64,000 nucleotides of DNA from Fodinicurvata fenggangensis DSM 21160 (GTDB lineage Bacteria; Pseudomonadota; Alphaproteobacteria; Kiloniellales; DSM-21159), in the NCBI RefSeq assembly GCF_000686045.1, contig NZ_JMLV01000001.1, positions 372,001-436,000 on the forward strand, read 5' to 3'. The number at the start of each line of letters is the position of its first letter. Position 1 is the first letter of the stretch. Positions 37,159 to 46,841 of this stretch are shown here, one piece after another. The notes below the pieces were generated by a model, which was given only the letters and a program-made list of their open reading frames with translations, searched no databases and was not told the origin of the DNA. The position numbers and the translations under genes are program-made.

Positions 37159-37223
37159 TGGACCCTCTATTCAGCAGGCCACATATGGTAGGCGTGCCTG
37201 GTTCAGACGACAAGAAGTGGAAT

Positions 37224-38468
37224 TCAGAATCGCATACTGCGATAGGGATGCGGATCGACACAAACCGAACTCTCGCAGGCCATTTCAGAAATCATGCGGC
37301 CGGTCCGTGCTGCAAGAGTAAGGCCCAGATGTCCATGCCCGAATGCCAGATATACATTCGATGACGGCGTGGCAGGTCCGATAACCGGAAGTGAATCGGG
37401 CATCGAAGGCCGGAAGCCCATCCAGGATGTGCCGTGTTGCGTATCAAGTTCGGGAAAGAGTTCCCTGCCCCGAGAGGCCAGAACCTCCGCTCGCTTCCAG
37501 TCAGGTGGTGCCTCGAGCCCGCCAAATTCCACCGTTCCTGCAAGCCGTATGCTGTCATCAAGTGGTGTGCAAGCCAATCCAGTCTCCGGGACGTAGACAG
37601 GCCGGGACAAGCCGATGCTTGGCTGATTGATGTTGAAATGGTATCCGCGCTCGGTATCCAGCGACACCACCACGCCGGCCTTCCTGGCCAGGCTGCGCGA
37701 CCAGGCACCTGCGGCAATCACGAGCTTGTCACATGAATGTTCGGCGCTTTCTGTCCTGACAGCGCAAACATGCCCCTTGTGATCCTTGGAAAGGTCTTTC
37801 GCAGTTTCCTTCAGAAGTGTTCCGCCGTTAGAAAGAAAGCTGTCCGCAAGCCGGACTGTCAGTTTGTGGCTGTCCACCACATGCGCCACACCCGGGTAGT
37901 AGTATCCCCCTGCAATATCCTTGGACAAGGCCGGTTCCAGTTCCCTGAGCTCATTCGTGGTCATCTTCTTGATCGAGACTCCATGGCGCTCCTGCAGTTC
38001 CGTTGCATATCCGGATTTCTCAAGCGTGGCATGTGAGAGGAAAGCACCGATCCAACCCCGTTCCACCAGCAGGTTTTCCGCATTTGCCGCTTTGAGCAGA
38101 GGCCGGAAGTCTTCAATGCAGCCATCCAGAAGCTTGGCCAAATCAGCTGTAATGCGCTCGGCTTCCGCCTTCCGGCCGGCCAAAACAAAACGCCACAGCC
38201 AAGGAGCAAGTCTGGGGAGATACGACCAGCGAATGCGCAGCGGTCCCATTGGGTCCAACAGCATGCCTGGAACCTTTCGTACGATTCCGGGCATGGAAAT
38301 GGGAGTTACGGATTCACTCGCCAATACGCTGGCATTGCCGTAAGAGGCGCCTGCACCCGGTTCGTCACGTTCCATCAAGGTAACGCGGAATCCTTTGCGC
38401 TGAAGCTGAAGTGCGCTGCAGACACCGACAATGCCGGCGCCAATCACTATGGCGTGCATTTGAGACAT
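37224..38468 (-). CDS. D-amino acid dehydrogenase-like FAD oxidoreductase (DadA family)
   Basis: A 414-residue flavoprotein. The dinucleotide-binding motif VIGAGIVGVCSALQL is at about 7-21, followed by RDEPGAGASYGNASVLASE, the DadA/DAO signature. The C-terminal SWMGFRPSMPDSLPVIG and AFGHGHLGLTLA are also typical. DadA oxidises D-amino acids and passes electrons to the respiratory chain. It could feed on D-alanine released from peptidoglycan. No alanine racemase lies beside it, and other DAO-superfamily amine substrates cannot be excluded. It is 50 bp after recO on the same strand. Confidence 0.85.
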   Translation of the reverse strand: MSQMHAIVIGAGIVGVCSALQLQRKGFRVTLMERDEPGAGASYGNASVLASESVTPISMPGIVRKVPGMLLDPMGPLRIRWSYLPRLAPWLWRFVLAGRKAEAERITADLAKLLDGCIEDFRPLLKAANAENLLVERGWIGAFLSHATLEKSGYATELQERHGVSIKKMTTNELRELEPALSKDIAGGYYYPGVAHVVDSHKLTVRLADSFLSNGGTLLKETAKDLSKDHKGHVCAVRTESAEHSCDKLVIAAGAWSRSLARKAGVVVSLDTERGYHFNINQPSIGLSRPVYVPETGLACTPLDDSIRLAGTVEFGGLEAPPDWKRAEVLASRGRELFPELDTQHGTSWMGFRPSMPDSLPVIGPATPSSNVYLAFGHGHLGLTLAARTGRMISEMACESSVCVDPHPYRSMRF

Positions 38469-38519
38469 CAGGTTTTTACTTATCCGGGGACAGGCTTGTT
38501 AGAGGTCTGGCAGGCTAGT

Positions 38520-39245
38520 TCAAGCCGCTCGTGATGAAAAGTGTTGCGCCAACCTTGTTCGAATTTCTGGCAAAGGGCGATCTCGCGGCGCAAAAACATT
38601 CTTTTCGAGGAAATAGCCAGTCAGTTCCATCCCTTGACGAATTTCGGACGGCCCGCCTTCTCCTCCTCCGGCAAGGAACCCCGGAAGGGGCAGAAGTTTG
38701 TGGCTGTACGGCTCTCCAGCTGACAGCGAGACGGCACGTCCGCTGCGGGGACTGACATAGGCGAGGTGGTCGTTGCTTCCACCCGCGGCGCATCGCTCGA
38801 GATCCAGGCCAAATCCCAACTCACTGAGAAGCAGCAGTTCCCATTTGATATAAACTTCGCCCCAGTAATCGCTGTCCAGGGCTTCGATCAACGCAAGCGA
38901 GCCATGGAAGATGGCGGCATGCGACTGCCGCTCAGGCAGGGCTGAATCGCAGAGCACCACGGCTGATTGAAGAGCGATCAGGCTTTCCGGACTGTTCATG
39001 AGCCGCGCCGCATAGCCGTGCTCAAGCTCAAGCGCATAGTGCCCCAGATGATCTGGCAGGCGCGCCCGCCAGCTTGCCTGCACAAGGTTGCCTACCTGTA
39101 GCACGGGGGCCATGCGCCGCCCCTGCCCCCCGGCAACCAGGCCAGCATGACGTCCCTGCTGTTCGCAAAGCAAGTGAACGACAGCAGCCGTCTCTCCGTG
39201 CGGCTTCACCGCCAGAACGATACCTCTGTCCTGCCATTCAATCAT
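38520..39245 (-). CDS. recO: DNA repair protein RecO
   Basis: A 241-residue protein of the RecFOR gap-repair pathway that loads RecA on SSB-coated DNA. The ATG at 39245 is used because RecO proteins start with the OB-fold strand IEWQDRGIVLAVKPHGE; an upstream ATG would add 14 unsupported residues. FVQASWRARL-type text (LVQASWRARLPDHLG) and the EALDSDYWGEVYIKWELLLLSELGFGLDL helix block are typical. The alphaproteobacterial form retains a cysteine (CAAGG) in the C-terminal zinc-finger area. It follows era in the conserved lepB-rnc-era-recO order. Confidence 0.92.
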   Translation of the reverse strand: MIEWQDRGIVLAVKPHGETAAVVHLLCEQQGRHAGLVAGGQGRRMAPVLQVGNLVQASWRARLPDHLGHYALELEHGYAARLMNSPESLIALQSAVVLCDSALPERQSHAAIFHGSLALIEALDSDYWGEVYIKWELLLLSELGFGLDLERCAAGGSNDHLAYVSPRSGRAVSLSAGEPYSHKLLPLPGFLAGGGEGGPSEIRQGMELTGYFLEKNVFAPRDRPLPEIRTRLAQHFSSRAA

Positions 39246-39307
39246 GGAAAAAGAATGGGGCAGTGTCTCCGTTTTGAAAAGCGGCAAACACTTGAAATGA
39301 CGGAATT

Positions 39308-40207
39308 TCAGATATCGAAATCAAGACCCCAGTCCCGGTAGCGGGAAGGATCATCCACCCAACGCTCTCGAACCTTCACGAACAGGAACAAATGGATCTT
39401 GGTCTCCAGCAAGGACTCCAGCTCCTTTTGGGCTTGTTCCCTGACCTTTCGGATGGTGGCGCCCTGAGCCCCGATGGTGATGCGTTTCTGAGCATCCCGC
39501 TCGACGTAGATCGTCTGTTCAATACGGATATCCCCATTTTCGAAGATATCCCAGCTATCGGTTTCCACTGTCAGTGAATAGGGCAGTTCTTCATGCAGGC
39601 TCAGGAAAAGCTTTTCACGAGTCACCTCTGCGGCCATCAGGCGGTCGGAGAGATCTGAAAGCTGGTCCTCCGGATAAAGCCATGGGCCTTCCGGCAGCCT
39701 CTTGCAAAGCCAATCGAGGACATCCGATACACCATCTCCCTTCTTGGCAGAAATCATGAATGTCTGCTCGAAGGCTGCGGCTTCGTTCAGTTTCGCTGCC
39801 AAGCCAAGTAACTTTTCACGCCGAACGGTATCAATCTTGTTGAGGAGTAGTGCGCAGGGGGTATTACTGGACTTCAGCCTCTCCAGCACATGCATTGTTC
39901 GTGCGTCATCAGACCCACGATTGGCATCGTGCAGGAACAACACCAGATCACAGTCCCGAACGGCATCCCAGGCCGCCTGCACCATGGAACGTTCAAGTCG
40001 CCTCTTAGGGGCTGTGAATATGCCTGGTGTATCGACAAACACGACCTGGCAATCCCCCTTCAAGGCAACACCGCGAACACGCGTGCGTGTTGTCTGAGCC
40101 TTGTGTGTGACGATGGAAACCTTCGCGCCCACCGCCTTGTTGATGAAGGTCGACTTTCCGGCGTTTGGTGGCCCAACGAGGGCAACGAGACCACAATTCC
40201 TTGTCAT
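39308..40207 (-). CDS. era: GTPase Era
   Basis: A 299-residue GTPase with a C-terminal KH domain that binds the 3' end of 16S rRNA during 30S maturation. G1 is GPPNAGKST at about 12-20, G2 lies in the TRTRVRG region, G3 is DTPGIF near 58-63 and G4 is NKID near 120. The KH domain has IGAQGATIRKVREQAQKELE. The start overlaps the rnc stop by 4 bp. It is coupled to RNase III, another rRNA-processing enzyme, as in most bacteria. Confidence 0.97.
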   Translation of the reverse strand: MTRNCGLVALVGPPNAGKSTFINKAVGAKVSIVTHKAQTTRTRVRGVALKGDCQVVFVDTPGIFTAPKRRLERSMVQAAWDAVRDCDLVLFLHDANRGSDDARTMHVLERLKSSNTPCALLLNKIDTVRREKLLGLAAKLNEAAAFEQTFMISAKKGDGVSDVLDWLCKRLPEGPWLYPEDQLSDLSDRLMAAEVTREKLFLSLHEELPYSLTVETDSWDIFENGDIRIEQTIYVERDAQKRITIGAQGATIRKVREQAQKELESLLETKIHLFLFVKVRERWVDDPSRYRDWGLDFDI

Positions 40208-40884
40208 GTCGATTGCCCTTCCAATTGCGATAGCAACTGCTTGGCTGCGATCTGTTCAGCCACGCGCTTCGAGCGCCCTTCGCCCTGCCCGCAGCCCAGT
40301 TCCTTGACCTCCACCTCGATCGTGAAGACAGGATCATGCGCTGGGCCACTGCGCTTGACCTCACGATAGTCTGGAAGGGGGTAACCACGCGCCTGGGCCC
40401 ATTCCTGCAAGCGTGTCTTGCTGTCCTGAGGTGGGCTGATATCGGCCTCGAGAAGGTCTTTCCAGTCTCGCTCGATCACACTACGAGCTGCCTCAAGGCC
40501 ACCGTCAAGATAAAGCGCACCCAGCAGAGCTTCACACACGTCCGAAAGGATTGCGGGATTCTGACGACCGCCGCTTTCTTCTTCCCCGCCTGAAAGAATG
40601 ACATGCTCTTCCAGCTGCCAGTTCGAGGCAATCTTGTGAAGGGTCTCTTGCTTGACCAGGGCCGCCAGACGGCGGGCAAGCATGCCTTCCGGTTCTTTTG
40701 GGAAGCGCTGCAGGAGCATCTCGCAGACAATCAGGGCCAACACTCGATCGCCGAGAAACTCCAGGCGCTCATAGGAACGGTTCTCTCCACGACTGGAGTG
40801 TGTCAGTGCCTCTTGCAGGAGTTCCGGCTGTGAGAACTCATGTTCGAGAAGATCCGATATGCGCTTGGCCGAGATCGCAGGCAT
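40204..40884 (-). CDS. rnc: Ribonuclease III
   Basis: A 226-residue double-strand-specific endoribonuclease that processes rRNA precursors and regulates some mRNAs. The signature ERLEFLGDRVLALIV holds the metal-binding acidic residues, and DVCEALLGALYLDGG provides the second Asp/Glu pair. The dsRNA-binding domain covers about 155-222 (SKTRLQEWAQARG, RSKRVAEQIAAKQLL). The ATG at 40884 gives a standard N-terminus and lies 19 bp after the lepB stop. An open frame continues far upstream in the lepB region but has no RNase III content. Confidence 0.96.
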   Translation of the reverse strand: MPAISAKRISDLLEHEFSQPELLQEALTHSSRGENRSYERLEFLGDRVLALIVCEMLLQRFPKEPEGMLARRLAALVKQETLHKIASNWQLEEHVILSGGEEESGGRQNPAILSDVCEALLGALYLDGGLEAARSVIERDWKDLLEADISPPQDSKTRLQEWAQARGYPLPDYREVKRSGPAHDPVFTIEVEVKELGCGQGEGRSKRVAEQIAAKQLLSQLEGQST

Positions 40885-40903
40885 GCGCGGCAGGCTCCGG
40901 AGT

Positions 40904-41644
40904 TCAGTCAATGGTCTGAAAAATGCGATCGAACCGGATTGCGGAAGGCCACTTCCAGATTTCCCAGAAGCGGGCCGAACCGTTGTTCGAGAAGAAAATG
41001 AATTCCGCGCGTCCAACCAGATTTTCCTCGGGTATGAATCCGACATTCTGTGAGCGGCTGTCTTGGCTGCTGTCGCGGTTGTCCCCCATGGCAAAATAGT
41101 GATCGTCCGGAACGGTAAAGACAGGCGTGTTGTCAAAAACCTCGTCGTCTCCGCGCTCCCAAATTTGATGGGTAACATCATTGGGGAGGGTTTCGAGATA
41201 TTCCGCTATTCGTATCGGATAGCCGCTGCTTCGGACCATCCCTTCTCCGAGTTTCTCACGATCCACGGGCGCACCGTTGATATTCAGAACACCGTCCTCA
41301 ACCTGTATCTTGTCCCCAGGCAATCCGATAATTCGCTTGATGTAATCGGTACTGTTATCCGTGGGCAGCTTGAAGACAGCCACGTCCCCGCGTTCGGGCT
41401 GGCTTGCAAATACGCGTCCATTAATGGGGGCCAGGCTCATCGGGAAAGAATGGCGGCTGTAGCCATAGGAAAACTTGGAGACGAAGAGATAATCTCCGAC
41501 CATCAGCGTGGGCAGCATCGATCCGGAAGGTATCGAGAAGGGTTCATAGGCAAAGGTTCGCAATACAATTGCAATAAGAACCGCATATAGAACGGTCCGC
41601 AGCGTTTCGCCGATGCCCCCGCCTTCACTTTTCTTTTTTGTCAT
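40904..41644 (-). CDS. lepB: Signal peptidase I
   Basis: A 246-residue inner-membrane protease that cleaves Sec and Tat signal peptides. One TM helix lies at about 14-30. The catalytic serine is Ser42 (SIPSGSMLPTL) and the catalytic lysine is Lys103 (YIKRIIGLPGD). GDNRDSSQDSR is the box E motif. Start codons at 41644 (used), 41656 and a GTG at 41671 are all possible and differ by up to nine residues. It heads the lepB-rnc-era-recO run and follows acpS by 61 bp. Confidence 0.95.
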   Translation of the reverse strand: MTKKKSEGGGIGETLRTVLYAVLIAIVLRTFAYEPFSIPSGSMLPTLMVGDYLFVSKFSYGYSRHSFPMSLAPINGRVFASQPERGDVAVFKLPTDNSTDYIKRIIGLPGDKIQVEDGVLNINGAPVDREKLGEGMVRSSGYPIRIAEYLETLPNDVTHQIWERGDDEVFDNTPVFTVPDDHYFAMGDNRDSSQDSRSQNVGFIPEENLVGRAEFIFFSNNGSARFWEIWKWPSAIRFDRIFQTID

Positions 41645-41705
41645 GGTCGAATTCATCCTTGGTCCACCCACCTGGAAGTCTTGATATCAACGCGAGGGTA
41701 TAGCG

Positions 41706-42116
41706 CTAGTCGTCCTGTGTGGGAACTGCAGAGATGATCACCAGGGCCTGGGCCCACGGATAATCATCGGTGATCGTAATGTGGATCTGTGGCGTCATAC
41801 CCGCGGGAGTCATTTCCTTGAGGCGCTGTTTCGCCCCACCTTTCAAGTCCAGTGTGGGTCTGCCGCTCGGTTCGTTCACAACACCTATGTGCTGCCAATG
41901 GACGCCATGACGCGGGACACCGGTTCCCAGTGCTTTGGCTGCGGCTTCCTTCGCCGCGAAGCGCTTTGCATAGCTGGCTGCGCGTTGGGCCCTGCGCTCC
42001 GACTTCCTGCACTCCGTTTCCGTAAAGACACGTTGGGTAAACCGTTCCTCGTATCGGCCGAGGGTTTTCTCTATTCGCCGTATATCGAGTAGATCGTTTC
42101 CTATGCCCAGGATCAA
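41706..42116 (-). CDS. acpS: Holo-[acyl-carrier-protein] synthase
   Basis: A 136-residue phosphopantetheinyl transferase that activates ACP for fatty-acid synthesis. The Mg ligands Asp8 (GNDLLDI) and Glu57 ([12 protein letters not shown]) are present, along with the C-terminal [16 protein letters not shown]. The start is a TTG at 42116, decided by a near-perfect ribosome site (AGGAGGTG, 5 bases upstream) and by a 4-bp overlap with the pdxJ stop (TTGA). No ATG fits the family N-terminus. It could in principle also act on carrier proteins of secondary pathways, but none are in the window. Confidence 0.95.
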   Translation of the reverse strand: MILGIGNDLLDIRRIEKTLGRYEERFTQRVFTETECRKSERRAQRAASYAKRFAAKEAAAKALGTGVPRHGVHWQHIGVVNEPSGRPTLDLKGGAKQRLKEMTPAGMTPQIHITITDDYPWAQALVIISAVPTQDD

Positions 42117-42901
42117 GGTCCACCTCCTGTTAACGCGAAGCGCCTGCCATCCTCCAATGCCGCGTGCATTCTTTCCACGACACTTGGAAGGCCACTGAAA
42201 ATTGACTGCCCAATCAGAAAGTGTCCGATATTGAACTCGATAAAGGCCTCGATCCTTGCCACGGCCCTGGCCGTGTCGAAATTCAGGCCATGACCAGCAT
42301 GGCATTCGAGGCCAAGGCTTTCAGCCAATTTGGCTGAAATTCGTAAGCGTTCAAATTCACGTTCCGCAGCGGTGCTTTCCATCCCCTCCGAGAGGACGGC
42401 TTCGCAATAAGCTCCGGTGTGCAACTCGACGACCGGCGCCTCCATTTCCATGGCCGCTTCTACTTGGGGTGGGTCAGGGTCAATGAACAGGGAAACACGG
42501 ATCCCAGCTTGCGAAAGCGTAGCGATGCAACTCTTCAAATGGGATTGCTGGGCCAGGGCGTCCAAACCGCCTTCGGTGGTCACCTCTTCCCGCTTCTCTG
42601 GCACAAGACAACAGGCATGCGGTTCAACCTTCAAAGCGATGTCAAGCATCTCCCGAGTTGCTGCCATTTCGAAATTCAAAGGCAACGGGATTTCTTTTCT
42701 GAGCCGGGCGATGTCAAGATCAAGGATATGTCGGCGATCCTCGCGCAGATGAGCGGTAATTCCGTCAGCTCCTGCTTCCGCGGCAATCCGGGCCGCATCA
42801 ACGGGATCCGGATGCAAGCCGCCTCGTGCATTCCTGAGGGTCGCTACATGATCAATGTTGACTCCAAGCCTCGGCTTGCCTGGAAACTGAACATCATTCA
42901 T
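42113..42901 (-). CDS. pdxJ: Pyridoxine 5'-phosphate synthase
   Basis: A 262-residue TIM-barrel enzyme that condenses 1-deoxyxylulose 5-phosphate with 3-amino-2-oxopropyl phosphate to make pyridoxine phosphate. [17 protein letters not shown] near the N-terminus, [16 protein letters not shown] near 45-60, and [17 protein letters not shown] are the substrate-binding blocks. GHGLNFDTA and FNIGHFLIG complete the phosphate site. The ATG at 42901 overlaps the DUF2062 stop by 4 bp. It is typically paired with acpS downstream, as here. Confidence 0.97.
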   Translation of the reverse strand: MNDVQFPGKPRLGVNIDHVATLRNARGGLHPDPVDAARIAAEAGADGITAHLREDRRHILDLDIARLRKEIPLPLNFEMAATREMLDIALKVEPHACCLVPEKREEVTTEGGLDALAQQSHLKSCIATLSQAGIRVSLFIDPDPPQVEAAMEMEAPVVELHTGAYCEAVLSEGMESTAAEREFERLRISAKLAESLGLECHAGHGLNFDTARAVARIEAFIEFNIGHFLIGQSIFSGLPSVVERMHAALEDGRRFALTGGGP

Positions 42902-43494
42902 TCGGTCTTTCCCATCTCGTTGCCTGTGTTTTTGCCGGCCTGCTGTGCTTTGGCCAGGCGTTTCTGCGCCCTCTCCAGGCGCATTCGTCTGGCCTTTTGG
43001 TACCCTTGGACAAGTCGATGGACAGACCAGAAGAAAAAAAGCCATACCAGCAGGGCCGTGGGAATGCTTCCCACCATCATTGGAAGCAAAACCTGGCTAG
43101 GATGGTCAAATATGTAGTTCATCGAGATATGCTGCGGGAGCGTCTCGATCATGTCGGCGTGTCCCAGAATCCAGCGACCCAATGAAAAGGTCCAGGCCCA
43201 AATGAAGGGAAAGGTCCAGGGGTTTCCAATGACTGTGCCGATTGCTGAAGCCAGTAGATTTCCGCGCAGAATCAGCGCGATGAGGCCGCCTCCCAGGAAG
43301 TGCAGGCCCAAAAGCGGCGTGAATGAAATTGCTGCCCCTGATGCGAAGCCGGCGGCAATGCTGTAGGGCGTTGAGGGAATGCGCCCTAGTCGATGCCCAA
43401 CATAACGTGCTGAGCGTTTCCAACTTCGGCGCGGCCAGATGGCTACACGCAGGCGCCGCAGAAATGGGAGTGGCGAACGAGGACGGAAGAGCAT
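42898..43494 (-). CDS. DUF2062 membrane protein
   Basis: A 198-residue protein with a basic N-terminus and the DUF2062 signature STPYSIAAGFASGAAISFTPLLGLHF (about 41-66). Hydrophobic segments lie near 45-66, 67-78, 83-104 and 135-160. A highly charged Arg/Lys/Ala-rich C-terminal helix (about 165-198) is probably cytoplasmic. Function is unknown. It lies 53 bp after rel and is coupled to pdxJ by a 4-bp overlap, an arrangement seen in related genomes. Confidence 0.87.
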   Translation of the reverse strand: MLFRPRSPLPFLRRLRVAIWPRRSWKRSARYVGHRLGRIPSTPYSIAAGFASGAAISFTPLLGLHFLGGGLIALILRGNLLASAIGTVIGNPWTFPFIWAWTFSLGRWILGHADMIETLPQHISMNYIFDHPSQVLLPMMVGSIPTALLVWLFFFWSVHRLVQGYQKARRMRLERAQKRLAKAQQAGKNTGNEMGKTE

Positions 43495-43547
43495 CAGGGA
43501 CTACATGATCACGTCGAGGCGATTGGCTTCGGCTGTTGTCACGGAAA

Positions 43548-45716
43548 CTACCCGCGCGCCCGTTCAACGGACGAAATTGCAGGCATGGTTCTAAGTGCGG
43601 CGATGATGTTTGTCAGGTGCTTGACGTCGCTAACCTCTAGATCGATCAACAGTTCAAAGAAATCCGTGGAACGACTAACGATCTTCAAATTCGTGATATT
43701 GCCCTTGCTCTTTCCAATGACAGTCGACAACGAACCCAATGTCCCCGGTTCATTTGCCACAACAAGGTGTAGTCTACCTGTGAAGCCCTCTTCGCTCGAC
43801 TCATATTCCCAACTGATGTCCACCCAGCGCTCCGGGCTGTCGTGGAAAGCTTGCAGTGTCTCACAGTCGATCGTGTGAACGGTCACACCTTTGCCGGTTG
43901 TGACAATTCCAACAATCCGATCGCCAGGCAGCGGATGGCAACAGTGTGCAAAATGCACCGCCATACCGGGGATCAGACCCTTGATCGGGATCGAATGGTC
44001 GCCGGATTTTCCGCGGCGCGCCCGGTTTATCGGGACAACCTTGTTGGGCTTGTCTTCCTCCTTCGCGCCGGGGAATACCGATACCAGGACTTCACGTGCC
44101 GTCATGTTCCCCTGGCCAACAGCTGCATAGACATCGGCAACCTGGTCAACCTTGAGCTTCTTCAGGACGCCGGCCACGCCTTTCTCAGTCAGCGTATAGC
44201 CTTCCTGGCGGAAGGTGCGATCCAGGAGTTCCTTGCCAAGGCTGACGAACTGCTGGCGCTGTTCCTGGCGAATGAAACGCCGAATCGCGGCCTTGGCCTT
44301 TCCGGTGACGACGAAGCTTTCCCAATCCGGTGAAGGACTCTGGGCCTTGGATGTGACGATATCCACCTGGTCGCCGTTCTGCAGGATTGTGCGTAGCGGA
44401 ACCATTCTGCCGTTGACGTGAGCCCCGACACAGCTGTTGCCCACCTCCGAATGCACGGCATAGGCAAAATCGATTGGCGTGGCTCCCCGTGGCAATGCGA
44501 TCAGATCGCCCTTGGGTGTAAAGCAGAAAACCTGATCCTGATACATCTCGAGCTTGGTGTGCTCGAGAAACTCCTCCGGATTGGATGCATGCTCCAGGAT
44601 GTCCAGGAGTTCGCGTATCCATCGGAACTTGCGCCCTTCCATCGGCAGTTCCGGAGCATCGGGCGCTTGCTTGTAGCGCCAGTGTGCAGCCACACCGAAA
44701 TCAGCCACATCATTCATGGCCTGGGTGCGAATCTGGACTTCGATGCGTTGGCGCAGGGGGCCTATCAAAGAAGTGTGAAGTGACTGGTAGCCATTTGGCT
44801 TCGGAGTGGAAATGTAGTCCTTGAAGCGTCCAGGCACGACCGGGTAACGCCCATGCAAGGCGCCAAGCGCTTGATAACACTCCCCCACGGACTCAACGAT
44901 AATGCGAAAAGCCACGATATCGGCCAACTGCTCAAAGCCGACATTGCGGTGCTGCATCTTTCGCCAGATCGAATAGGGCGCCTTCACGCGTCCGAAAACC
45001 CGGGCCTCCAGGTTCTCGTTCTTCAGGACCTGGACAAGCTCCTCTACGACCTTGTCCGTTACGTCTTCGTCCGAGCTCTTCAGGTATTCAAGGCGGGCAA
45101 TAATGGAATTTCGCGCGTCCGGATTGAGCTCTGCAAATGCCAGGTCATCCAGCTCATCCTTGAAACGCTGCAGACCGATGCGCTCTGCAAGTGGCGCATA
45201 AATATCCATCGTTTCCCGGGCAATGCGCCGGCGTTTCTCTTCGGACTTGATGAAGTGCAGGGTCCGCATATTGTGAAGGCGGTCTGCCAGCTTGACCAAC
45301 AAGACCCGAATATCTTCGGACATTGCCAGGACAAGTTTTCTGAAGTTTTCAGCGTGCTTGCTCTTCTCGGATTGTAGTTCTAGAAGGCTAAGCTTCGTCA
45401 CACCATCAACGAGCTTGGCAATCTCTTCACCGAAAAGCGATTCTATGTCTTTGAGGCTTCCATCCGTGTCTTCGACAACGTCATGGAGCAGTGCTGTAAT
45501 AATCGAATCGCAGTCGAGTTTCAGCTCGGTGAGGATGCCTGCAACTTCGATGGGATGGGAAAAATAGGGGTCGCCGGAAGCACGTTTCTGGGATCCGTGC
45601 ATTTTTGTTGCGTACACATAGGCTCGATTGAGCCGGTCCTCATCCACACCGGGATCATAGGACTTGACCCTCTCCACAAGCTCAAACTGCCGCAGCATTC
45701 CGTTCACGTATCCCAT
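43548..45716 (-). CDS. Bifunctional (p)ppGpp synthetase/hydrolase (Rel/SpoT type)
   Basis: A 722-residue stringent-response enzyme. The N-terminal HD hydrolase domain is intact (FSHPIEVAGIL, ALLHDVVEDTDG), so it can degrade (p)ppGpp. The synthetase domain has RFKDYISTPKPNGYQSLHTS near 315-335. A TGS domain (about 395-455), an alpha-helical segment with a CCHPLPGD metal motif, and a C-terminal ACT domain follow. A single long Rel is usual for alphaproteobacteria. The ATG at 45716 has AGG 7 bases upstream; an ATG at 45698 matches family alignments equally well. Sensing of starvation and growth control are the expected roles. Confidence 0.95.
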   Translation of the reverse strand: MGYVNGMLRQFELVERVKSYDPGVDEDRLNRAYVYATKMHGSQKRASGDPYFSHPIEVAGILTELKLDCDSIITALLHDVVEDTDGSLKDIESLFGEEIAKLVDGVTKLSLLELQSEKSKHAENFRKLVLAMSEDIRVLLVKLADRLHNMRTLHFIKSEEKRRRIARETMDIYAPLAERIGLQRFKDELDDLAFAELNPDARNSIIARLEYLKSSDEDVTDKVVEELVQVLKNENLEARVFGRVKAPYSIWRKMQHRNVGFEQLADIVAFRIIVESVGECYQALGALHGRYPVVPGRFKDYISTPKPNGYQSLHTSLIGPLRQRIEVQIRTQAMNDVADFGVAAHWRYKQAPDAPELPMEGRKFRWIRELLDILEHASNPEEFLEHTKLEMYQDQVFCFTPKGDLIALPRGATPIDFAYAVHSEVGNSCVGAHVNGRMVPLRTILQNGDQVDIVTSKAQSPSPDWESFVVTGKAKAAIRRFIRQEQRQQFVSLGKELLDRTFRQEGYTLTEKGVAGVLKKLKVDQVADVYAAVGQGNMTAREVLVSVFPGAKEEDKPNKVVPINRARRGKSGDHSIPIKGLIPGMAVHFAHCCHPLPGDRIVGIVTTGKGVTVHTIDCETLQAFHDSPERWVDISWEYESSEEGFTGRLHLVVANEPGTLGSLSTVIGKSKGNITNLKIVSRSTDFFELLIDLEVSDVKHLTNIIAALRTMPAISSVERARG

Positions 45717-45845
45717 AGATATACCTGCAAGCAATATAGCACGTAAGTACGTGGACGCTATTCGCAAGCGCCCCGCATAGCGGCCATTTCGCGCAGGCTT
45801 GAGGAGAGAACAGTCTGTTGCTTAAGGACACCGTCCGGAAGAGGA

Positions 45846-46205
45846 TTACTCGCCCTCTTCCTCGATTTCCATATCCGGCGAAGGGGTCTTGGGCAGAACC
45901 GTTTCAGCCTCGGCCGATTGTAGGCTGGCCGTCAGCATGTCGGTTTCGTTCATATCCTCTTCTTCCGGCTCGTCGGCTTCGACATGATGCTGCAAGCCGG
46001 ACACGAGCGAATTCCTCAACTCATCGGGATCAACCGTGCCGTCGGCAATTTCGCGCAGAGAGACGACCGGATTCTTGTCGTTGTCACGTTCCACCGTCAA
46101 CTGGGCACCGGAAGAAATTTCCCGCGCTCGCTGCGCCGACAGCATAACAAGCTCAAATCGGTTGGGAACCTTGAGGACACAATCCTCAACGGTAACGCGT
46201 GCCAT
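45846..46205 (-). CDS. rpoZ: RNA polymerase omega subunit
   Basis: A 119-residue omega subunit, which aids beta' folding and in many bacteria binds (p)ppGpp. The first 60 residues are the conserved core ([29 protein letters not shown]). The C-terminal half is an acidic, variable tail, longer than in E. coli, as in other alphaproteobacteria. The gene lies next to rel, linking the alarmone enzyme and its polymerase target, as in many proteobacteria. Confidence 0.96.
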   Translation of the reverse strand: MARVTVEDCVLKVPNRFELVMLSAQRAREISSGAQLTVERDNDKNPVVSLREIADGTVDPDELRNSLVSGLQHHVEADEPEEEDMNETDMLTASLQSAEAETVLPKTPSPDMEIEEEGE

Positions 46206-46265
46206 ATTGGTAACTCCAGAGACAGTTTTCTCAGATTTGCGCTGACTATAGAAGTCAGGCCGGTG

Positions 46266-46823
46266 TCATGCAAGGACACGTATCCCCTGCCCTTCCGGCA
46301 GTTGGTAAATAAGTTCGTCGATGCTTTCTCCGCTTTCAGGATGGTGCCAGTTCGGTGCAACATCCTGTAAGGGATATAGAACGAAAGCCCGTTCACGCAT
46401 ACGTGCATGCGGCAGCACCGGAACCTGATCCGCCCCGGTTACTCTGCCATTGAAATCGATGATATCCAGATCAAGCAGGCGCGCCTCGTTCCTGCGTTCG
46501 CGGGTTCGCCCGAAAAGGGCTTCTATCCGGTGCAATTCCTTCAGCAAATCCCGAGGAGACAGCTCGTTCTCCGACGCCACCTCGACAACGCCGTTGATGA
46601 AGTTCGGCTGGTCGGAGGCGGGTATCGGCGCCGTTTCAAACCAGCGCGAGCGGCGAACAAGACGCAGATCCATCTGCTGAAGCGCTTTCAAGGCTTCTTC
46701 GCAAACCTGCAGCGGACTACCGAAGTCTGGATGGGGAAGATTTGATCCGACAGCAACCAGGATCACAGCCAAGGCCTTATTCTGTTCAAAGGGAGCATTG
46801 CGCTCGACGCGAACGCGTGTCAC
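46266..46823 (-). CDS. folK: 2-amino-4-hydroxy-6-hydroxymethyldihydropteridine pyrophosphokinase
   Basis: A 185-residue HPPK that transfers pyrophosphate from ATP to the pterin precursor in folate synthesis. VAVGSNL near 25-31, RRSRWFETAPIPASDQPNFINGVVEV and the Mg/ATP motif ARLLDLDIIDF are conserved, with HARMRERAFVLYPLQDVAP near the end. The N-terminal extension of about 20 residues before the first strand is unusual, so a later start is possible. It is divergent from the NYN-domain gene. Confidence 0.94.
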   Translation of the reverse strand: MTRVRVERNAPFEQNKALAVILVAVGSNLPHPDFGSPLQVCEEALKALQQMDLRLVRRSRWFETAPIPASDQPNFINGVVEVASENELSPRDLLKELHRIEALFGRTRERRNEARLLDLDIIDFNGRVTGADQVPVLPHARMRERAFVLYPLQDVAPNWHHPESGESIDELIYQLPEGQGIRVLA

Positions 46824-46841
46824 TTTGCGCGAATTATCCGT

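Noticed and set aside
40885-41181. An N-terminal extension of RNase III into the lepB gene
   Set aside because: The added residues have no RNase III content and run antiparallel to nothing useful; the real start at 40884 lies just after the lepB stop.
42117-42305. An AcpS protein with a 63-residue N-terminal extension
   Set aside because: The extension overlaps pdxJ and lacks family content; a strong ribosome site and 4-bp overlap support the TTG start at 42116.
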